Origin: a virus
DNA length: 43,108 nucleotides
Strand: one strand, 5' to 3'
Virus record (IMG/VR): IMGVR_UViG_3300032331_002702
Span: 1 to 43,108 of that record
Part shown: in pieces, positions 20,427-28,983 of the stretch
How positions within the stretch are numbered: the stretch's first letter is position 1
Layout of the letters: each line of letters starts with the position of its first letter
Program-made: the position numbers and the translations under genes
The notes under the pieces: model-generated
What the model was told of the DNA's origin: nothing
Seen by the model: only the letters and a program-made list of their open reading frames with translations
Database searches by the model: none

Positions 20427-21233
20427 CTAACTCAAACAATATTCTGTAGCAATTTCATACAATCGACTATTCAATTCAATGTCTTTATTGAAGTTCTTGA
20501 TTTTACGTGCTTTACGTGTTTTGGTTGAGTAACCATAATTAAAGTCACCATCAATTACTTTTTCTTGTACTCGGTTAAACACACTCCACAAATCGTTTCC
20601 TTCATCTTCCTTACGAGTCGCTTTAACAAACTCAGTATAGTCGATTGTGATGCGTTTCATTTCAACTTCTCCAAAACGAGCCTCAAGTGCATCCTTAGCA
20701 AACTTAAGAATCTGTTTATCAGTCAATTTTGTTTGTTTAAACTTATTCATTGACTCAACTGTGAGTGGTAATTTTTCAACCATCGAAGTGATCGTTTTCT
20801 GCAACTCACTGAAATCGTATCCAAAGTGCCTAATTTTCAAATCGGCAAAATCTTGAGTTGAAATCACCAAACCATTTTCACATACCAAACGAAACAAACC
20901 TGCTTTAAAAGTAAACGCGTTCTTACCATCTGAACTATTAGTCAATAAAATTTGAGGCCATACTGTGTCACCATCACTTCCATTAATGACAATATCAGTG
21001 TTTCGAAATACTACTAGATGTTTTTGGAAACCAGCATTTGCACCTCGTGCTTTAACTTGTTTCACATCAGTTACTTTCCAACCTAACACTTCCATATCTT
21101 CAATAATCTTGTAAGTTGGAATGTGGGCGTACTTTTCACTTGTGTTTGAAGCACCTTTACTAGCAAAAATAGAATTTGCTTTTTCCTTGATTTGTTCCTT
21201 CGTGAGGAACTCTTGTGATTGAATGTTTAACAT
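20427..21233 (-). CDS. DUF932 family phage/plasmid-like protein
   Basis: 268 aa. The middle (WPQILLTNSSDGKNAFTFKA then GLFRLVCENGLVIS) is the signature of DUF932/TIGR03299, a family common in phages and plasmids with a beta-barrel fold and no assigned enzyme activity. Has its own promoter and a strong terminator, so it is a single-gene transcript. Its function in phages is unknown. Confidence 0.8.
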   Translation of the reverse strand: MLNIQSQEFLTKEQIKEKANSIFASKGASNTSEKYAHIPTYKIIEDMEVLGWKVTDVKQVKARGANAGFQKHLVVFRNTDIVINGSDGDTVWPQILLTNSSDGKNAFTFKAGLFRLVCENGLVISTQDFADLKIRHFGYDFSELQKTITSMVEKLPLTVESMNKFKQTKLTDKQILKFAKDALEARFGEVEMKRITIDYTEFVKATRKEDEGNDLWSVFNRVQEKVIDGDFNYGYSTKTRKARKIKNFNKDIELNSRLYEIATEYCLS

Positions 21234-21280
21234 AACTTTTATTTTTTTTTAGTTTGAGTTACTTATTTTTTCTTATACAT

Positions 21281-21312
21281 TAAATATATGAACAAGAAAT
21301 CTGAAAGCCTAA
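21281..21312 (-). promoter_or_regulatory. Early-type promoter for 21233
   Basis: TTAGGCTTTC, 20-base gap, TATATTTA; its TAG is the stop of 21309-21434. Confidence 0.75.
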
Positions 21313-21434
21313 TTTTCCTCGCCCCTTAGTATTTTTTCTTCTCTTTCTGTTCTACTTTCAATGTTTCTATCTGAACCTACTAGAATTAGAAATACAACAA
21401 ATAGTACATTCACTACCAATACTGCTGTTATCAT
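21309..21434 (-). CDS. Membrane peptide, 41 aa
   Basis: MITAVLVVNVLFVVFLILVG is one membrane segment; the remainder is charged (RNIESRTEREEKILR). Stop sits in the next -33 box. Unknown. Confidence 0.5.
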   Translation of the reverse strand: MITAVLVVNVLFVVFLILVGSDRNIESRTEREEKILRGEEN

Positions 21435-21435
21435 A

Positions 21436-21645
21436 TTAACTTAATTTATTTTTTCTATAAAAATTAGTATAATCGTAATCGTCTTCTTCTACTACCTTAA
21501 TTGTATCAACAAAAGCATATTCAGCAATTTCAGCTGCTTCTTCTTCAGCTTCTTGCTTAGTTATGAATCCAAGTTTAGACTTGAACCATTGTCCATGTAC
21601 ATCTTGTATGAGGAATGTGTACATATCTTGTTGTTTATTATACAT
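21436..21645 (-). CDS. Small protein, 69 aa
   Basis: MYNKQQDMYTFLIQDVHGQW start with TKQEAEEEAAEIAEYAFVDT helix. Stands 1 base from the next gene. Unknown. Confidence 0.65.
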   Translation of the reverse strand: MYNKQQDMYTFLIQDVHGQWFKSKLGFITKQEAEEEAAEIAEYAFVDTIKVVEEDDYDYTNFYRKNKLS

Positions 21646-21647
21646 AT

Positions 21648-21959
21648 TTAATTTTTTTCAGTTATTTTAACTAAAAACTCATCTTCTATTTCTTCAGATA
21701 TTCTATTTAAAGTATCTTCAGCCCACTGATATGAGTCTAAAGGTCTAAAACGATCTGACTTATATCCCATTTCACGACCCAATCGTTCTGAGTATGGTGA
21801 GATGATTTCTTCAAGAGCAATCGCTGTGTAATCATCAGATAGTACTTCTCTAACTGTATATGTTTCACCTACTTTTAGTTTATTTAGGGCTATAATAGTT
21901 TCAGGTCGATCATCTTTAGGTGTGTTGTTTACACATACTACTTTTTGTCCTACATCCAT
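21648..21959 (-). CDS. Small SH3-like protein, 103 aa
   Basis: GQKVVCVNNTP, LKVGETYTVREVLSDDYTAI and GYKSDRFRPLD resemble small phage proteins with an SH3/KOW-like fold. Overlaps the next gene by one base. Unknown role. Confidence 0.65.
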   Translation of the reverse strand: MDVGQKVVCVNNTPKDDRPETIIALNKLKVGETYTVREVLSDDYTAIALEEIISPYSERLGREMGYKSDRFRPLDSYQWAEDTLNRISEEIEDEFLVKITEKN

Positions 21960-22156
21960 TACTTTTCTTCTCCTTTATATGGTACAACTTCAATTTGTTT
22001 TGGAAGTGGCAAGCCATATATTTTTATTAGTTTTACATATGTTTCATCTCCCTTTCTACACTCAACCCATTGTCCGGTTGGTACTCCATCTCGAACAAGA
22101 GGTATAATAATCAATTCTTCTTTAAATAAGTTCTTAAACCAATTAATTATTTTCAT
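21959..22156 (-). CDS. Small basic protein, 65 aa
   Basis: MKIINWFKNLFKEELIIIPL amphipathic start, then RDGVPTGQWVECRKGDETYV. Overlaps the upstream gene by 14 bases. Unknown. Confidence 0.6.
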   Translation of the reverse strand: MKIINWFKNLFKEELIIIPLVRDGVPTGQWVECRKGDETYVKLIKIYGLPLPKQIEVVPYKGEEK

Positions 22157-22454
22157 TGTATTCCCAATTAGTTACTTCAAATGCTAATCGTAATTCAAAA
22201 ATTTCTTTTGTTTCATTATCTACAAGTGCGTGTGCTCTAAATCCTCCTGTGGCAACAGCACAGTTTTCTTTTTCTATTTCTGCTCCATCGTAAGCATCAT
22301 TTAGCAAACCCATAGCACATCTAAGTAACTGACCAATAGATGGTGCTTCATTTCCACTGTCCCACGTCCATTCTAGTGCTTTCATTGCTATATGAACTTC
22401 TTCCCATTTAAAATTGTCAATAATGTCGTCAATTGCTTTTTGTTTGTTTATCAT
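22143..22454 (-). CDS. Conserved phage protein, 103 aa
   Basis: MINKQKAIDDIIDNFKWEEV start, MKALEWTWDSGNEAPSIGQL and CAVATGGFRAHAL: blocks of a conserved hypothetical in Bacteroidota phages. I chose ATG 22454 over the GTG at 22472 because it keeps the usual spacing from 22465. Confidence 0.7.
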   Translation of the reverse strand: MINKQKAIDDIIDNFKWEEVHIAMKALEWTWDSGNEAPSIGQLLRCAMGLLNDAYDGAEIEKENCAVATGGFRAHALVDNETKEIFELRLAFEVTNWEYNENN

Positions 22455-22464
22455 AACTTTTATT

Positions 22465-22620
22465 TTATACACATTCTTCTATAATGCCTAATACTTCAGC
22501 TAAACCAAATAATACAGCTCCAATAACAATGTCAATTGGCAATGCTACACAACCTACAATTCGTAGACATGATTTAGCTAAACTAATATGTAAGTGTTTT
22601 TTAGGATCTGGATGATTCAT
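22465..22620 (-). CDS. Small membrane-type protein, 51 aa
   Basis: MNHPDPKKHLHISLAKSCLR then IVGCVALPIDIVIGAVLFGL: a hydrophobic C-terminal segment. I chose ATG 22620 because the frame above it runs into the tRNA-Arg gene. Unknown. Confidence 0.6.
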   Translation of the reverse strand: MNHPDPKKHLHISLAKSCLRIVGCVALPIDIVIGAVLFGLAEVLGIIEECV

Positions 22621-22634
22621 AACTTTATTTTTAG

Positions 22635-22708
22635 TAGTCCCGACGAGGATCGAACTCATAACCTACTGCTTAGAAGGCAGTTGCTCTATCCAATTGAGCT
22701 ACGAGACC
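22635..22708 (-). tRNA. tRNA-Arg (anticodon TCT)
   Basis: 74 nt. Acceptor GGTCTCG/CGGGACT, D arm GCTCAATTGGATAGAGC, anticodon stem-loop ACTGC-CTTCTAA-GCAGT with TCT, T arm ATGAG-TTCGATC-CTCGT (one wobble). Reads AGA, the main Arg codon in AT-rich phages. No encoded CCA. Confidence 0.92.
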
Positions 22709-22720
22709 GTGATTAAATGG

Positions 22721-22797
22721 TACTCCCGGAGGGACTTGAACCCACGTGTAACCAACTACCCTTTCTACATGGTATAAGCATGAGGGGATACAGGAGC
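22721..22797 (-). tRNA. Unusual tRNA-like gene without normal D arm
   Basis: 77 nt. Acceptor GCTCCTG/CGGGAGT and T arm GTGGG-TTCAAGT-CCCTC (one mismatch) pair, and the length is right, but I cannot fold a canonical D or anticodon arm. TACC...GGTA near the centre gives a possible arm with a 10-base loop. It may be degenerate or unconventional. Confidence 0.4.
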
Positions 22798-22803
22798 GTG
22801 AAT

Positions 22804-23043
22804 TCATATTGTTAATATTATTTTATTGTTTTTAACATTAATTGCTTTTACTTTTCTTAATTTATCATCATCAAAATATCTTCCTACATCAGTTCCTATT
22901 CTGATAAAAGGACCACCTGATGGATCTATGAAATCCTCTCCCCATCTATAATATTCAAATCCTGACATCTCTATTTCTGTTTCTGATAATTCTGTGAATA
23001 TAATATCGTCTCCGTAGCGATTGTTGTACTTGGCCTGTTTCAT
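22804..23043 (-). CDS. Small protein, 79 aa
   Basis: YRWGEDFIDPSGGPFIRIGT is its most distinctive stretch, followed by a Lys-rich strand (VKAINVKNNKIILTI). Its stop is 7 bases from the tRNA-like gene. Unknown. Confidence 0.65.
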   Translation of the reverse strand: MKQAKYNNRYGDDIIFTELSETEIEMSGFEYYRWGEDFIDPSGGPFIRIGTDVGRYFDDDKLRKVKAINVKNNKIILTI

Positions 23044-23047
23044 AAGG

Positions 23048-23242
23048 TCACTTGTTGTCTCGTTGGTTGATTACAGATTGTAGAATGATATTTTTATTTG
23101 CTTGATCACGAACATCTTTTTCAAGATAAAGAACTTTATCTTTTAGACGTTGATTTTCTTGTTCTAGATTGGTGTTTTTTTGTTCTAGCCTAATATAAGC
23201 TATTACTGTCCCTATAGTTAGGAGTATAAGTAAAATAATCAT
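23048..23242 (-). CDS. Membrane-anchored coiled-coil protein, 64 aa
   Basis: MIILLILLTIGTVIAYIRLE is a membrane anchor, followed by a coiled coil (TNLEQENQRLKDKVLYLEKD). The layout resembles an i-spanin (Rz-type), but no outer partner is visible nearby. A GTG start at 23260 would add KKIKH before the anchor. Confidence 0.6.
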   Translation of the reverse strand: MIILLILLTIGTVIAYIRLEQKNTNLEQENQRLKDKVLYLEKDVRDQANKNIILQSVINQRDNK

Positions 23243-23266
23243 GTGTTTGATTTTTTTCACTGGCGA

Positions 23267-23284
23267 AAGGAGCCTAAGCTCCTT
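23267..23284 (-). terminator. Hairpin after the HTH gene
   Basis: AAGGAGC/GCTCCTT 7-bp stem with 4-base loop, 24 bases after stop 23309, followed by TCG rather than a T-run. Confidence 0.5.
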
Positions 23285-23308
23285 ACACCAATTGAAAAGT
23301 TTAAAAAA

Positions 23309-23551
23309 TTAAGCGTATTGCTCTTGACGAACACGACGGCGTGAAATGTAATACATTGAATCAGCGATTTCATTCGTGATACGACGGCGTCCTGCTTTTA
23401 CATTTGAAATGTGAGATTCAGAATAACCGGTTTCATTAGCAATACGTTGAACATCACCACGACGAGTGCGTTTCAAATAGAAGGCCAAGATTGCGGTACG
23501 ATTCATACGACGCTTCAACGATTTCATTTTGTTTTTGTTTTTGTTTTTCAT
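23309..23551 (-). CDS. HTH (XRE-type) DNA-binding protein, 80 aa
   Basis: A basic start (MKNKNKNKMKSLKRRMNRTA) is followed by GDVQRIANETGYSESHISNV and KAGRRRITNEIADSMYYISR, a helix-turn-helix pattern of the XRE/Cro type. Likely a small transcription regulator. I chose ATG 23551; the longer open frame passes through the promoter. The neighbouring fibre genes make late regulation possible, but that is inference. Confidence 0.75.
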   Translation of the reverse strand: MKNKNKNKMKSLKRRMNRTAILAFYLKRTRRGDVQRIANETGYSESHISNVKAGRRRITNEIADSMYYISRRRVRQEQYA

Positions 23552-23597
23552 TTTTACTTTGGTTTTGAATTTATAACTAATTATTAATTTTATAAGG

Positions 23598-23629
23598 TAA
23601 ATATAAGTTAAAAGATTTTGTAAGCCAAA
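23598..23629 (-). promoter_or_regulatory. Early-type promoter for 23551 (TTTG form)
   Basis: TTTGGCTTAC, 20-base gap, TATATTTA. Confidence 0.75.
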
Positions 23630-23645
23630 CTTTTTTAATTCTTCT

Positions 23646-23816
23646 TTACTTAATCCACTCTTCATATCCGATTGTGATGGCTTCTTCAATAGTTAAAAGA
23701 GAATTCTCTTTCATCGCTTTTAAAGCGTACCATACTACTTCTATTTGTAAGTCAAATTCTGCTGCTCCTTTTAAAGCAATTTGAATAGCTTCAAATTCAT
23801 CTAAACTTTTACCCAT
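23646..23816 (-). CDS. Small conserved protein, 56 aa
   Basis: MGKSLDEFEAIQIALKGAAE, then YALKAMKENSLLTIEEAITI and GYEEWIK, a short family that I recall from Bacteroidota phages. Unknown function. Confidence 0.65.
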   Translation of the reverse strand: MGKSLDEFEAIQIALKGAAEFDLQIEVVWYALKAMKENSLLTIEEAITIGYEEWIK

Positions 23817-23836
23817 ATCTTTTTTTTCTTATATAA

Positions 23837-23868
23837 TAAATATAAGTTAAAAGATTTTGGAAGCCTAG
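23837..23868 (-). promoter_or_regulatory. Early-type promoter for 23816
   Basis: CTAGGCTTCC, 20-base gap, TATATTTA; 4 bases from the stop of the fibre gene. Confidence 0.7.
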
Positions 23869-23872
23869 CCTT

Positions 23873-25822
23873 TTAAACTACTCTAATTTGTATAACGCTT
23901 CCATTTCTGTATAGTCCACCTAGTGGTACTCCACCAGCCGCTGCTGCTGCGTCATTAGCAAAGTTTAGACTTTGTGATACTTGTGTTAGTGTTATTGGTC
24001 CTATTACTTTTAAACTTCCTGTAACATTTAAACTTCCTGTAGTATTTAAACTTCCTGTTATTTTTATTAATTGGCAAGCAATAGTTACATTAGTTCCATT
24101 ATCTGAAATTGCACTATCTTGTAAAGATAATATATTACTACTACCAAATACAGTAGCAACTCTTGGAATAGTATTAACTGTACCTGTTCCTAATATTAAA
24201 GATGTTTGGTATAATTGTCCATTTACAGGATCCCATGACACATACTTCTCTGTATTAGTATCTCGTAATTCAGGTAATCTAATATAATTATAAAGTTGAC
24301 CTCCATCCCAATACTGTCCAATAGCAAGTTCAGTTTTTCTATTATTAGTATTTGTACCATTACCAACTACAAATACATCAAAATAACAAGGTGAAGGATA
24401 TAATGAAGCTGGGTTATTAACAACATTAAATCTTCCTACAACAACTTCACCTTCTGTGTAATTATTGAAAAAGCTACTACCAGTTAATCCTACACCAGCC
24501 ATAAACATACCGGTGTTATCACTTGGATCATTAACTGCTAAACCTTTACCAACTAATAAATTATAATTAGTATCATATATAAAATCAGATGTACTACCAA
24601 AAGTACCACCATTGTTAAATTGAACAGATCTATCTGGTGATGATGGTGTACCTCCTCCTCCTCCATTTAAAGCATAACTTGCTGTTAACGCATAAGAGGA
24701 ACTTATAGATACACTAGAGCTTTGAGCCCAACTACTTGTACCAAATAAACTACCAGAAAAACTTCCACTACCTCCTAAAGCATATGATGCTGTTACTGCT
24801 CTACTAGAACTTAATGCATATGAAGCACTTAAAGCATATGAACTTGATAGAGCATATGAGCTTGATAAAGCATAGGATGAAGTTAAGGCATAACTACTAC
24901 TTAAAGCATATGAGGAGGATATAGATGATGAAGCCCAACTAGCACTTAACGCGTATGAACTTGATAGAGCATAAGATGAACTTACTGTGTAACTAGAAGA
25001 TAAAGCATATGAACTACTTAATGTGTATGAACTACTTCTTGCATATGATGCGCTTAAAGCATATGAGGAACTTAACGCGTATGAAGAACTTATTGTGTAA
25101 CTAGAACTAAGAGCATATGATGAACTTAACGCATAAGAAGCAGATAATGCTGGGTTTGTACTAGTGTAAATTGATCCTGTTACATAAGAAGCAGTTGTAG
25201 CATATGAACTACTTAATGTATAAGATGAACTCACAGCATATGAGGAACTTATAGTGTAAGATGAACTCACAGCATATGAACTACTTAACGCGTATGAACT
25301 ACTTAACGCATATGAGGAACTCACAGTATATGAACTAGATAAAGCGTATGAGCTACTTCTAGCGTATGAGGCACTTAAAGCATAAGATGAACTTAACGCG
25401 TATGAGGAACTTAACGTGTATGAACTACTCACTGAATATGAGGCGCTTAATGCGTAAGATGAACTTATTGCTACACTAGCACTTTGGGCCCAACTAGAAG
25501 TTCCAAATAATGATCCAGTAAAGGATCCTGTGAACGATCCTGAACTAGGAGAGATATCAAATGTTGTTGTATCTCCTTTTTCAAAACGAATTATATTTCC
25601 AGGACTTATTATTGATGCTGTTACAAGAGCATTACCAAATAAATTAGGACCTGTAGTGGTTGATGAAGTATAAAATAACTGTCCTGTAGTAGGATTGTAC
25701 GCTACAAAATTTGTTTGAGAGGAAACAGTTAGTGATTCTAAATATACAGTGCCAGACACTGATAGACTACCTGATACTCTTAAATTTTCAATACTGCCTG
25801 ATGTGGCTATAAATGTAGGCAT
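23873..25822 (-). CDS. Fibre protein with hexapeptide repeats
   Basis: 649 aa. Residues about 120-345 are some 35 copies of a six-residue unit ((S/A)SY(A/T)(L/V)S), for example SSYALSSSYTVS, broken by two short non-repeat stretches. A GSLFGTSSWAQS unit flanks both ends. The C-terminal domain (VPLGGLYRNGSVIQIRVV) has a typical phage fibre ending. Repeats of this kind suggest a long fibrous shaft that carries the receptor-binding tip. Together with 25825-28368 it forms the late fibre operon. Confidence 0.8.
   Translation of the reverse strand: MPTFIATSGSIENLRVSGSLSVSGTVYLESLTVSSQTNFVAYNPTTGQLFYTSSTTTGPNLFGNALVTASIISPGNIIRFEKGDTTTFDISPSSGSFTGSFTGSLFGTSSWAQSASVAISSSYALSASYSVSSSYTLSSSYALSSSYALSASYARSSSYALSSSYTVSSSYALSSSYALSSSYAVSSSYTISSSYAVSSSYTLSSSYATTASYVTGSIYTSTNPALSASYALSSSYALSSSYTISSSYALSSSYALSASYARSSSYTLSSSYALSSSYTVSSSYALSSSYALSASWASSSISSSYALSSSYALTSSYALSSSYALSSSYALSASYALSSSRAVTASYALGGSGSFSGSLFGTSSWAQSSSVSISSSYALTASYALNGGGGGTPSSPDRSVQFNNGGTFGSTSDFIYDTNYNLLVGKGLAVNDPSDNTGMFMAGVGLTGSSFFNNYTEGEVVVGRFNVVNNPASLYPSPCYFDVFVVGNGTNTNNRKTELAIGQYWDGGQLYNYIRLPELRDTNTEKYVSWDPVNGQLYQTSLILGTGTVNTIPRVATVFGSSNILSLQDSAISDNGTNVTIACQLIKITGSLNTTGSLNVTGSLKVIGPITLTQVSQSLNFANDAAAAAGGVPLGGLYRNGSVIQIRVV
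24720..25480. repeat. 18-base repeat array in fibre gene 23873
   Basis: Dense, imperfect repeats of about 18 bases encoding the hexapeptide; silent-site differences between units show they are not freshly copied. Confidence 0.8.
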
Positions 25823-25824
25823 AA

Positions 25825-28368
25825 TTAGTTATTATATGGTGTTGTTATCCAATAAACTTCTCCTGTTAATGGGGTGGTTGAGTTTGTATTAATAGTAAAT
25901 GCGTTTGATACTTTACCTTCTACTGACCATGCTCTACTGTCTTGTCCAGTAACTGTTATAGCATAGTTAGTGTTAGGATATACTGTTGTGAAGTTAACTG
26001 TTGCTTTATAATTATCCGTTCCTCCAGGTCGTGTAAATGTTCCTGCTGCTATTGCTCCTGCTTTTAATGTTGAGACAACCCCATTAAATGATCCAGTAAA
26101 TGAACCTGTAGCTATACCATTAAACGAACCACTAAATGATCCTGATAAATTTGAGTTAGCTCCTGTTAATTGAATTGAGGTAGTACCTGTTATAGTAGTA
26201 CCATTATCTGTTAGACTAGAGTTAGCAAACGCCGTTCCAGTCCATTTAGTTATATTATTTGTTGTTAATCCTGATGCTCCATTAACTGCTACAGTTTGAG
26301 CTGATGCTCCATTATATGAGAAAGCTGTTATACCTGTTCCTTGAGTTAATGAATTACCTAATGCTCCAGCGTTAGGAGCGTATGAGGCACTTAAGGCATA
26401 TGAGGAACTAAGAGCATATGATGAACTTACTGCGTATGAACTACTTAAAGCATAAGATGAACTAAGAGCATATGAAGCACTTGTTACTCTAATAGATTCA
26501 CTAGCAGCGTAAAATAACTGGCCTGATGAATTAAATGTAACAACATTGGTTTGACCAGTATTAGTTAAATTTGGTAAATAAACTGAGTTTGAAATAAATG
26601 TTCTAGTTGCACTAACTCCCAACGCATCTGCTCTTGCTCCAGCACTAGTACCATTACCAACAATAAATAAGTCGGAAGTATTACCTTGGATGTTAAATTT
26701 ACCAACCGCTGTTTGTGCTGATCCTGATGCTACAGTTCCTTGTCCTGATGCATATGAGTAATCTCCTTTAGCTACATTGTTGCCACCATTAACAAATGAA
26801 TATGAACCTGATGCTAAATTACTTGTTCCAAAAGCAGTAGATTGGACTCCAGAAGCAGTTACTGATAATCCAAATGCAAATGATCTGTCTCCTAATGCTA
26901 ATGAATATCCACCACCAACAAAACTGCTAGCTCCTGATGATGAAATAGTATTGTTGTCTCCAATAGCTAATCCTTGTGCTCCATACACATTATTACTTAA
27001 TCCAAATAACGCTGAGTTATTTGCTCCTGATATTATTAAATTAACACCTACTGCTATAGAGTTATTTGCATTAGTCACTGGTACAGTTCCTGCTGCTCCA
27101 CCAACTGCTAAACTACGAGAATTGAATTGATAAAGGAAATTTGAATCTCCTGTAAATAAACCTGCATTATTATATTGAACAGAAAAAGTACTTCCTCCTG
27201 GTGTTGTTGTGGAGGATGGGGCCCAACTAGCACTTAACGCGTAACTAGAAGATAACGCGTATGATCCTGATAATGAATAAGATGATGATAAGGCATATGA
27301 GCTTGATAAAGCATAACTTGAACTTAAAGCGTATGAGCTTGATAAAGCGTATGAACTTGATACAGTGTATGAACTTGATAGGGCATAACTTGAACTTAAA
27401 GCGTATGAAGAACTTACTGTGTATGAACTAGATACAGCGTATGAGCTACTTCTAGCAAATGAAGCACTTAAAGCGTAACTTGAACTAAATGCTATACTAG
27501 CACTTTCTGCCCAACTAGCTGTCCCAACAAATCCAACTGTATTTGCTCCAAATGAAGCAGAAATAGATCCCGATATTTTTTGTGATCCAGTATAATATAA
27601 AGTTTTAGTATCATAATCATAAGTAAATGATCCTGTACCTTTTAACACACTACCTGATACAAATTGTACTTGTTTATCTGTTCCAGATCCTGGATTTGAA
27701 GTTACTGTTAAAGCATTTGATGCTGTATAGTATAATTGACCTGTTGTTGAATTAAAGGTAAGAACATTTGTTTGAGCTGTATTTGTTAGATTAGGTAAAT
27801 AAACTGAGTTTGAAATAAATGTTCTAGTTGCATTTATACCAAAACCATCTGCTCTTGCTCCCGCATTTGCACCTACACCTATTACAAAATAATCAGTTGA
27901 GTTAGAATCCTTATTATATTGACCTGTAGCTTGTTGATAATTAGCAGTAGCAATAGTACCATATCCTTCAGCATGGGAGTATTGTCCATTAGCTACTGTT
28001 AAATAGCCTTCTGAGTGTGCTCCTTCTGCTGCTGCTTGGCTATTCCCTTCAGCATGTGATCCATCTCCACTCGCGATACTGTCTTTTCCTTCAGAATGAG
28101 CATAAGTTGTAGTAGCAGAAGTTCTAAATCCTTCAGCGTGTGAAAATTGACCTGATGCAATTGATCCACTACCATGTGCAAAAGAAGTAGCATTATCTGT
28201 TGTGTTAGATTTACTACCTTGTTTTAAATCAGCATTTATGATAATAGTATTGCTAGCATTTCCGTTTAGGGCATTAATTATCCTATAAACATGTTCCGCG
28301 TAGACTGTTTGTCCATCGACAATAGAATTAGGTGAAGCACCGGAGGCTGTATTTAATGTTGTAGCCAT
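25825..28368 (-). CDS. Fibre protein with YadA-like head and hexapeptide repeats
   Basis: 847 aa. The N-terminal part has head repeats of trimeric-autotransporter type (SHAEGFRTSA, AHSEGKDSIASGDGSHAEGN, YSHAEGYGTIATANYQQATG), which appear again near residues 460-560 (ASGSYSFVNGGNN). Two blocks of SSYALS hexads follow. The C-terminus (VNFTTVYPNTNYAITVTGQD) is a fibre end domain. Starts 2 bases before the second fibre gene. Likely a trimeric tail or adhesion fibre; receptor unknown. Confidence 0.8.
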   Translation of the reverse strand: MATTLNTASGASPNSIVDGQTVYAEHVYRIINALNGNASNTIIINADLKQGSKSNTTDNATSFAHGSGSIASGQFSHAEGFRTSATTTYAHSEGKDSIASGDGSHAEGNSQAAAEGAHSEGYLTVANGQYSHAEGYGTIATANYQQATGQYNKDSNSTDYFVIGVGANAGARADGFGINATRTFISNSVYLPNLTNTAQTNVLTFNSTTGQLYYTASNALTVTSNPGSGTDKQVQFVSGSVLKGTGSFTYDYDTKTLYYTGSQKISGSISASFGANTVGFVGTASWAESASIAFSSSYALSASFARSSSYAVSSSYTVSSSYALSSSYALSSSYTVSSSYALSSSYALSSSYALSSSYALSSSYSLSGSYALSSSYALSASWAPSSTTTPGGSTFSVQYNNAGLFTGDSNFLYQFNSRSLAVGGAAGTVPVTNANNSIAVGVNLIISGANNSALFGLSNNVYGAQGLAIGDNNTISSSGASSFVGGGYSLALGDRSFAFGLSVTASGVQSTAFGTSNLASGSYSFVNGGNNVAKGDYSYASGQGTVASGSAQTAVGKFNIQGNTSDLFIVGNGTSAGARADALGVSATRTFISNSVYLPNLTNTGQTNVVTFNSSGQLFYAASESIRVTSASYALSSSYALSSSYAVSSSYALSSSYALSASYAPNAGALGNSLTQGTGITAFSYNGASAQTVAVNGASGLTTNNITKWTGTAFANSSLTDNGTTITGTTSIQLTGANSNLSGSFSGSFNGIATGSFTGSFNGVVSTLKAGAIAAGTFTRPGGTDNYKATVNFTTVYPNTNYAITVTGQDSRAWSVEGKVSNAFTINTNSTTPLTGEVYWITTPYNN
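27220..27490. repeat. 18-base repeat array in fibre gene 25825
   Basis: About 15 hexapeptide-coding units; a second block of about 6 lies at 26375-26480. Shared sequence with the array in the next gene could allow recombination between the fibres. Confidence 0.75.
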
Positions 28369-28385
28369 TGTATATATCTAGATTT

Positions 28386-28396
28386 TGTTATAAATA
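28386..28396 (-). promoter_or_regulatory. Candidate late promoter for the fibre operon
   Basis: TATTTATAACA, identical to the copy at 2502-2512; 17 bases before ATG 28368. No early-type TTAGG box upstream. Confidence 0.45.
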
Positions 28397-28419
28397 TTAA
28401 AAAAACCTAGAAACGTTCC

Positions 28420-28983
28420 TTATTCTTCGAATATAGTTTTGAGTTTTTCCTTCTCAATTATGGCTTTAAGTCTAGTAACATACATTGGATCTTCAGCGTA
28501 CCTAGCGCCTAATTTAGCGAAATATTCATTTTCATTACTCACACTACACATTACTGAACTTTGGTACATTGCATAGTCATATACGCAATCCATCCAGTCT
28601 CTATAAAAAGCATATGTGTCTTTTTCATCTTGTGCTGATGTGATACGTTGGTGTGCTTTTCGCATACCAAACATATTATGGTTTTGTTTAAATATTTTAC
28701 TTGTAAAGTGACCTGATTCAAGTTTAGCTTGGGCTAGGACAATATGTGGATACTTCACATTACAATCCATCAACGTTTCTATTAAGGCTTGTTCACTAAA
28801 TTCTGTAGAACGAACTACTATAGTATCATTTTTTCCATAAAGCATTCGAGTAACTACTTTAGAATTTGATACCCAACCTAAACCAAATGCTACTACTAAT
28901 ACTCCTAAACCAGGTAAATATCCTTTTGGTTTGATTGTTTCAAAACAACATTTTTCTTTGTCAAAATAGAATAGTTTTTTCAT
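28420..28983 (-). CDS. GH73-like glucosaminidase endolysin, membrane-anchored
   Basis: 187 aa. LPGLGVLVVAFGLGWV near the start is a membrane anchor. The catalytic domain has AQAKLESGHF (Glu89 as the expected catalytic acid), FKQNHNMFGM and YADPMYVTRL-like endings, the pattern of the mannosyl-glycoprotein endo-beta-N-acetylglucosaminidase (GH73) family that cuts peptidoglycan. Probably a host-lysis or tail-associated enzyme. Follows a small membrane-protein gene with a 4-base overlap. Confidence 0.8.
   Translation of the reverse strand: MKKLFYFDKEKCCFETIKPKGYLPGLGVLVVAFGLGWVSNSKVVTRMLYGKNDTIVVRSTEFSEQALIETLMDCNVKYPHIVLAQAKLESGHFTSKIFKQNHNMFGMRKAHQRITSAQDEKDTYAFYRDWMDCVYDYAMYQSSVMCSVSNENEYFAKLGARYAEDPMYVTRLKAIIEKEKLKTIFEE

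Noticed and set aside
20413-20432. Short ctaa repeats after the DUF932 gene
   Set aside because: Four tetranucleotide copies only; lies between stop codon and terminator and looks incidental.
24720-25480. Possible CRISPR-like repeat array
   Set aside because: The repeats are codon-based, imperfect and inside an open fibre gene; no spacer structure.
27999-28193. A 64-codon Leu-rich frame in the fibre gene
   Set aside because: A shifted reading of repeat codons; no independent start signals.
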